A stretch of DNA of 64,000 bases from Leptospira kirschneri serovar Cynopteri str. 3522 CT (lineage in GTDB: Bacteria; Spirochaetota; Leptospiria; Leptospirales; Leptospiraceae): NCBI RefSeq assembly GCF_000243695.2, contig NZ_AHMN02000022.1, positions 86,001-150,000 on the forward strand, read 5' to 3'. Within the stretch, counting starts at the first letter, position 1, and the number at the start of each line of letters is the position of its first letter. The position numbers were made by a program, and so were the translations under genes. Below the pieces are notes generated by a model. That model was not told where the DNA came from, made no database searches, and saw only the letters and a program-made list of their open reading frames with translations. Positions 56,887-64,000 of the stretch are shown piece after piece.

Positions 56887-58331
56887 ATGAATTGGAAAAA
56901 AATCGTTTTCGGCTTTTTAGGAGTTTTGTTTTTACTCTATACGATTTTTGTTACAGAAGAAGGAATTCAATCGATAAACCCCAGCATAAAGTTTAAACGA
57001 GATTATGGAAAAATTGCCGAAGAGGCTTCGAAAGATTTACAAACGTATCTTAAAATTCAAACGATTCGAGGAAATGAAAAACAGGCGGTTTTATTTTTAA
57101 AAAGCCTTTTTGATAAACGAGGAATCAAAACTAGAATTTTTGAAGTTCCTGGAAAACCGGAAAGAGCGAGTATCATGGCGGAGATCAAAGGAACGGATCC
57201 ACAGGGTGGTCTAATTCTTACCAATCATATCGACGTGGTAGAGGCTGATCCGAACGAATGGGACGAGGCGCCGTTTTCAGGTGTAAGAAAAGGAGATCGA
57301 ATTTATGGAAGAGGCGCCATAGATATGAAAGGCCTGGGAATCATGGAGTTATATACTTTCTTTTTGATTCATGATTCTGGGATAAAGCTTAAGAAAAATC
57401 TAATGTATCTTGCGGTTGCGACGAAGAAAGTCGTTCGGAATTCGGGATGAGATTTTTAATCGCAAACCATAAGGAAATTTTTAACGGTTATGAGTTTGTC
57501 CACAACGAAGGAGGAATAGGAACCAAAGACGTAGTTGTAAAGGGAAGTAAAATCTTTAATATTCAACATGCAGAAAAAGGGATTATTTGGTTGGATCTGA
57601 AATCGGAAGATATTTCCGGACACGGAAGTACTCCACCGATACAATATGCGGCTTTAAATCTCATCGATTTTCTTAGCGAACTTAAGAAAATGAACGAGGT
57701 TGTTATTATCAAAGACGAGACTGCTTCATTCTTTTATCAAATGGGAGAAGTAAGTCCTTTCCCCAATTCATTCGTATTAAAGAGATCTCGGAATCCGTTA
57801 TTAGGAATTATTCTGAATGGAGTGATTCGATCAAATAAACATCTAAGAGCGATGACTAGTAATACCGTAAGTATAACCGGAATTGATACTCATCAAGCAG
57901 GAATAAACGTAATCACTTCAAAGACGGAAGGGACGGTTGATATAAGAATTCTTCCTGGTTTTAGTGAAAACGAGATATTTGAAAAAATAAAAAAGCTCGC
58001 AGACAAGTATAGAGTGAAAGTCAGTGCTAGACATTTAGAACCAGGAACGATTTCACCAGTAGATTCAAAGTATTTTCAAATTTTATCCGGAGTCGTTCAA
58101 CAAGTAGTTCCGGATGCAGTTGTAACTCCTTTTTTATCTCCTGGAACTACGGATTCATCTTATTTAAGAATGGCAGGTTTTAAATGTTACGGTTTGATTC
58201 CTGCGCTCATGACTTCGGAAGAAATAGACGGAATACATGGTAAAAATGAAAGTACTACGATTGAACATTTAAAAACAGGAATCGAAATTCTTCATAGAAC
58301 GGTTTTAGAATTCAATAATTCTTCTAATTGA
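56887..58331 (+). pseudogene. M20-family metallopeptidase broken by a single-base deletion
   Basis: Two overlapping frames form one M20 enzyme. The first (56887-57450) has an N-terminal anchor ([15 protein letters not shown]), the metal motif NHIDVV and GRGAIDMKG. The second (from 57447) has the dimerisation-region motif SGHGSTP and the terminal metal His in DGIHGKNE. At the junction, inserting one G between 57420 and 57421 restores [18 protein letters not shown], including the catalytic ADEE. Without it the enzyme is split before its catalytic Glu. Could be a real inactivation or a sequence error. Resembles PM20D1-type carboxypeptidases. Confidence 0.8.
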
Positions 58332-58837
58332 ATTTTTAAAAGTTCAGAATAAAATTTTTTATATTATAAAACTTTTATAGAATGAATTTTTGAATTTTTC
58401 CCAAAATATTAAAAATGTGGATATCCTTACGAAATTCATTATTGGAAATTCTGTTCAAAGTCACAAAACGAGCTTAGGATAATAGAATTCCTAGGAACTC
58501 CAACAATTTCAAGTTAGGTGGAGGTAAGAGGTTTTATAAGAAAAACGCATAATGTGTTTTTTGATTCTTACTCTTCACACAATTCTTTCGCGGACTGGAT
58601 TTTCTTGAAAATGAATATTTTATAAGAAACTGTTTCTTTGAAATAAGAAATCGAATATAAATCTTTTAGAATATTTCCAAATGTAAAAAGTGTTTTTCGA
58701 TGCTATTGAAGTATTTCGTAATAGGCGGGTTCTTATTCTTATCTACAAGATTGAAATCAGAATAAATTTTAGGACTCTGAACTTTTGTGTCATTTTTTGT
58801 ATATGATAACTTTTCGCAGAAAAATTGCTCTTCGGCC
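58332..58837. other. AT-rich gap with no gene
   Basis: No frame with convincing protein features. Holds a degenerate family B-like core near 58492 (TAGGAACTCCAAC). Nothing else recognised. Confidence 0.4.
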
Positions 58838-59793
58838 CTATTTGTTATTTTCTTTGAGAATCTTTTCCACCAATTCATTGGAAACGATGAATAATTTTTC
58901 AGGACTACGATTCGGTTTCATAGAAAAACGGGAAAAAACATAGCTTTGTTTTCCGGATTCGATACGATCTTTACAATCGTTTTCTAATTCGCTTAGCTTC
59001 TCTTTCCAAAAAGAAATCGGTTTATCATCGTATAGATAAGTATTTTCCTGGTGTTCGCTTAAATCTTTTAGGATAGATTTGACTGCAGATAACATTGCTT
59101 CGATGACAGCAACTTCGTCAGTTATGGAGGCTTGTAATTCTTCTCCAAACGTAAATGCCTCGTAATGCAACCTATCTTGAAGGTATTTATATAATTTTCG
59201 TAGACTAGGTTCCGTCGGTAAACGATCCAAAAACGATCTGAAATCGGAATCGTCCCAATAAATTTTAAAATGTTCGTCTTTCAAAGATAGATTTGCGTAG
59301 TCTTGATATTTTGCACTCCAAGCGATTGCTTTTTCAAGACAGTCGAGCATTTTTGTTTTATCTCCAGCAAGTGTATAAGCACGGGCTAAATTGTAAAATG
59401 CGCTGGAGTATTTTCTATCAATTGCAAGAGATTTATGTAAGTTTAAAAAAGCATTGTCCAAATCATTTTGGAAAAGGTAAGAAGATCCTATCAATAAATA
59501 AGCTATAGAAAAAAAGGGCTAGTCTGTAACACCTTTTGAGCCTGGTTTAAACTTCTGACAAAACGTTTTTCTTGAATTGCTTTTTCAGCTTCTTGACAAG
59601 GTTTTAGGGAATGATTGCTCCAGGGGTGGATTAAAACTTGTTCTACCAATTTAATCTTAGGTTCGGGTTGAAATCCTGGAGTTAATTGTTGAATTGATCA
59701 AAGTACATCAAACACACCGTTGTCATCGCCTCGATTATAAAGGTGGTACATTTTTTTAATTTGGTATTCGAGATTCTGCTTTTCGTTTATCAA
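58838..59793 (-). pseudogene. TPR-repeat gene interrupted by an in-frame TGA
   Basis: An Met-initiated frame of 218 residues starts at 59494, but the same frame is open well upstream: TPGFQPEPKIKLVEQVLIHP and EAEKAIQEKRFVRSLNQAQKV lead directly into the TPR unit AYLLIGSSYLFQNDLDNAF. A single TGA at 59698-59700 separates this from NEKQNLEYQIKKMYHLYNRG. TPR units cover the first third and a helical C-terminal region follows. The best explanation is a nonsense-mutated TPR gene. A restart at a downstream TTG could still make a shorter protein. Confidence 0.6.
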
Positions 59794-59902
59794 TGTATTG
59801 TTTTTTTATTTTAGTCTGGAATGCTTTCTCTTTTTAGATTTGAAACTTGAAATGGATAAAAGAAAAAATCAATGAAAAAAACGTTACAACCAGTATTCTA
59901 TA

Positions 59903-60656
<754 letters not shown>

Positions 60657-60679
<23 letters not shown>

Positions 60680-61418
60680 CAATCAAAAAGGTGGTGTCGG
60701 AAAAACGACAACTTCTATCAATCTCGCGGCCAATCTTGCTTCGATCGATAAAAAAGTTTTAATTATAGATATGGACCCGCAAGGAAATTCCGGTTCTGGT
60801 TTAGGACTTGAGATTCATAAAACTAATAAAACTTCATATGAGTTATTGTTAGGTGAAGCTTCCGTAAATGAGTGTATTCAAAGAACAAACGTTTCTAATC
60901 TTCATATCATTCCTTCCAACATCAATTTGAGCGGTGCAGAAGCGGATCTACTTGCGGAAGATCAAAGAGAATATAAACTTAAAAATGCGATTTCTAATCT
61001 TCGGACAGAATACGATTATATCTTAATCGATTGTCCGCCTTCATTAGGAATTTTAACAATCAACGCGTTATGCGCCGCGGATAGCGTGATGATTACTCTT
61101 CAAACGGAATACTTTGCTCTGGAAGGGTTGACTCAGTTGATGAAAATTATTTCTCTCGTTCAAAATCAACTCAATCCTTCTTTAGAATTAGAAGGAGTTC
61201 TTTTAACTATGTTTGATAAAAGAACCAATCTTGCAAATCAAGTTGCCGAAGACGTTAAGTCTTATTTCAAAGATAAAGTTTATACTACGATCATTCCTAG
61301 AAACGTGAAATTAAGCGAGGCCCCTTCTTTTGGACAAACAATTCTAAGTTACGATCCGGAAGGAGTAGGCGCTCAGAGTTATAGAAGTCTCGCTCTGGAA
61401 GTTGCAGGGAAGAATTAA
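60657..61418 (+). CDS. parA: Chromosome partitioning ATPase ParA
   Basis: The preferred ATG 60657 gives 253 residues starting [18 protein letters not shown], with the deviant Walker A of ParA/Soj. An upstream in-frame ATG at 60606 would add 17 residues inside rsmG. Downstream: [11 protein letters not shown] (A'), [13 protein letters not shown] (Walker B) and [16 protein letters not shown]. Works with ParB bound at parS to segregate origins. parB follows after 2 bp. Confidence 0.95.
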
Positions 61419-61420
61419 AA

Positions 61421-62296
<876 letters not shown>

Positions 62297-62357
62297 GAAT
62301 GAAAGATTCTGAATTGGATGAAACAAAAATCATCTTATAGAAAGAGCGGATAAAGTT

Positions 62358-62870
<513 letters not shown>

Positions 62871-62957
62871 CTATATAATAAATTACTTAATATTTGCATG
62901 GAATCAGTGTTTTGTGTTAAAATTAACGGTACTCAATTTTATAAAGATCAGTAGTTG

Positions 62958-63470
62958 TTATTCTTGAATATCTAACAAAAGTCCTCTGATATCCGTTAGA
63001 GATTTTAGAAGTTTAAAAGCAGAGTTTCCTTCGTTCATAATCAGTTCTGCTAAGATCTGAATTTTTTCATCAATGATCTTAACAACGTGATAGATTTTTT
63101 TAGCTTCACCTTTCATCTTTCTAGAAAGTGTTTCTACTCTCATATTCTGGTCGATGACCGCTTTTATAATTGCTTGGATGTGTTTTTGATACGTTTCTAA
63201 GTTTTCGATCGAAGCAAGATCTAAAAATCTTTTTTCAATATCTGGAAGTTCTCTCCAAAGAGCGTTTAGATCTTTTGTGGTTTCCGATTTTGAAGGAACG
63301 ATTTCTTCTAAAATATCTAAAAAAGAAGAAGAAATGTTTTCAGCGGCTTCGGCCTGGTTGAGCGAACTTCCTCCGCTTAAAGAAGAAACACCGTCTTTTT
63401 TACTTCTGGAAGCGTTCTTGGTTTCGGTTTCTTTTCGAGGAGGTTGGTAGGGCGGTATGAGTACTTTCAA
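62958..63470 (-). CDS. DUF327/YaaR-family protein
   Basis: 170 residues. Low-complexity N-terminus, then a helical domain with FLDILEEIVPSKSE, YQKHIQAIIKAVI and the C-terminal KIYHVVKIIDEKIQILAELI, ending IRGLLLDIQE, the DUF327 signature. Cytoplasmic, function unknown in the family. Its start overlaps the bactofilin stop by 4 bp, so it belongs to the M23-bactofilin-YaaR transcript. Confidence 0.75.
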   Translation of the reverse strand: MKVLIPPYQPPRKETETKNASRSKKDGVSSLSGGSSLNQAEAAENISSSFLDILEEIVPSKSETTKDLNALWRELPDIEKRFLDLASIENLETYQKHIQAIIKAVIDQNMRVETLSRKMKGEAKKIYHVVKIIDEKIQILAELIMNEGNSAFKLLKSLTDIRGLLLDIQE

Positions 63471-63814
63471 TGTGCAACTGGGTTGATTTTACAATTGCCT
63501 TCAAATTGTACTCCTTCTTCCATTACGATTCTAGGGGATACAATATCTCCTTTCATTCTACAGGAAGCAAGTAAAGTCACTCGTTCGCTCGCGTAAATAT
63601 TCCCATTGATTTCACCGCCAGCGACTACAATTCGGGCTCTAATATCCGTATCGACGATTCCAGATTTACCGATTAGGACTTTTCCTTCTGTTTTTATAGA
63701 GCCTCGAAAAATTCCGTCGATTCTTAAAAGCCCGGTAAGTTTAAATTCTCCGCTGAATTCTGCGCCCTCACCTATGATGCTGTTTACGATTAAATGTTCT
63801 TCTGTGGTTGCCAT
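63467..63814 (-). CDS. Bactofilin
   Basis: 115 residues forming the bactofilin beta-helix core: GEGAEFSGEFKLTGLLRIDG, FRGSIKTEGKVLIGKSG and VVAGGEINGNIYASERVTLL. No signal peptide. Polymerises without nucleotide and scaffolds cell-wall enzymes. It directly follows an M23 peptidase (TAATG overlap), the arrangement known for shape-determining bactofilins. A role in helical cell shape is inferred. Confidence 0.9.
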   Translation of the reverse strand: MATTEEHLIVNSIIGEGAEFSGEFKLTGLLRIDGIFRGSIKTEGKVLIGKSGIVDTDIRARIVVAGGEINGNIYASERVTLLASCRMKGDIVSPRIVMEEGVQFEGNCKINPVAH

Positions 63815-64000
63815 TAGTCCTGAATCTGGTTGAGAAAAGCAAACGGATTGATCGCTCTTGTTCCAACATGAATTTCATAATGAAGCATATAATTCGGAGA
63901 AGCTTCGGTTTTACCTACAAATCCGATCACTTCAGTTTTAGAAACTTGTTGTCCTTGTTTTACTTTCAATCGGTCCATGTTCGAATAGATCGTTTTCCAT
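63814..64000 (-). CDS. M23-family (LytM) peptidase, partial at window end
   Basis: Only the C-terminal 61 residues are in the window; the gene continues beyond 64000. [20 protein letters not shown] then [23 protein letters not shown] is the end of a LytM/Peptidase_M23 domain, including the metal His in LHYEIHV. Likely a periplasmic murein endopeptidase that works with the downstream bactofilin. Confidence 0.85.

Noticed and set aside
58666..58878. 70-residue frame in the gap after the M20 pseudogene
   Set aside because: AT-rich Lys/Asn composition, no SD, overlaps the TPR pseudogene end; no support for coding.

Overview
The window is a low-GC chromosomal segment of a pathogenic Leptospira, close to L. 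interrogans. The basis for this is a recognisable LipL21 lipoprotein (34016-34576), many short-lipobox spirochaetal lipoproteins, a FliG gene, frequent TTG starts, and intergenic DNA full of Leptospira-type repeats. No tRNA or rRNA gene, CRISPR array, intact insertion sequence or prophage was found. The window spans the replication-origin region: dnaA, dnaN, recF, a DciA-like gene, gyrB, gyrA and dus run leftwards from about 48.5 kb, while mnmG, rsmG, parA and parB run rightwards from about 51 kb.

Left part (1-34 kb). A KdsD-AroD pair comes first. It is followed by an exported TPR protein and a GMC oxidoreductase with a small lipoprotein partner. Next is the tight leftward operon hslO-tsaE-tsaB-rnr (redox chaperone, t6A synthesis, RNase R). 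After that come a GH42 beta-galactosidase, an inositol-monophosphatase-family enzyme, and a membrane protein plus lipoprotein cytochrome c that look like a split PuuD. A fliG gene is followed by a membrane protein whose class III cyclase domain has lost both metal-binding aspartates. Further on are a seven-repeat FG-GAP lipoprotein, a lipoprotein-SDR-tsaC operon, maf, holA, and a von Willebrand A protein paired with an AAA+/Fis regulator lacking GAFTGA.

Middle part (34-52 kb). lipL21 has a clear SD and terminator. Other lipoproteins and the replication block dus-gyrA-gyrB-dciA-recF-dnaN-dnaA follow, then ilvE-holB and mnmG. The DnaA C-terminal signature is atypical, canonical DnaA boxes are not evident, and a perfect 28-bp palindrome lies just upstream of dnaA.

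Right part (53-64 kb). This is a zone of decay and chromosome-segregation sites. It holds two parS-like sites, an ankyrin pseudogene, a second decayed gene, an M20 peptidase broken by one missing base and a TPR gene broken by a nonsense codon. Beyond it lie rsmG-parA-parB, a small membrane protein with a partly duplicated tail, and the M23 peptidase-bactofilin-YaaR cluster.

At least four intergenic repeat families occur. Family A is about 105 bp with roughly 20-bp terminal inverted repeats (6 copies). Family B is a short unit containing GTAGTTCCCACA. Family C is 140-270 bp with a TAACGTGAGTTCG terminus. Family D is an AAAACGCTTT hairpin. Together they fill most of the long non-coding gaps.
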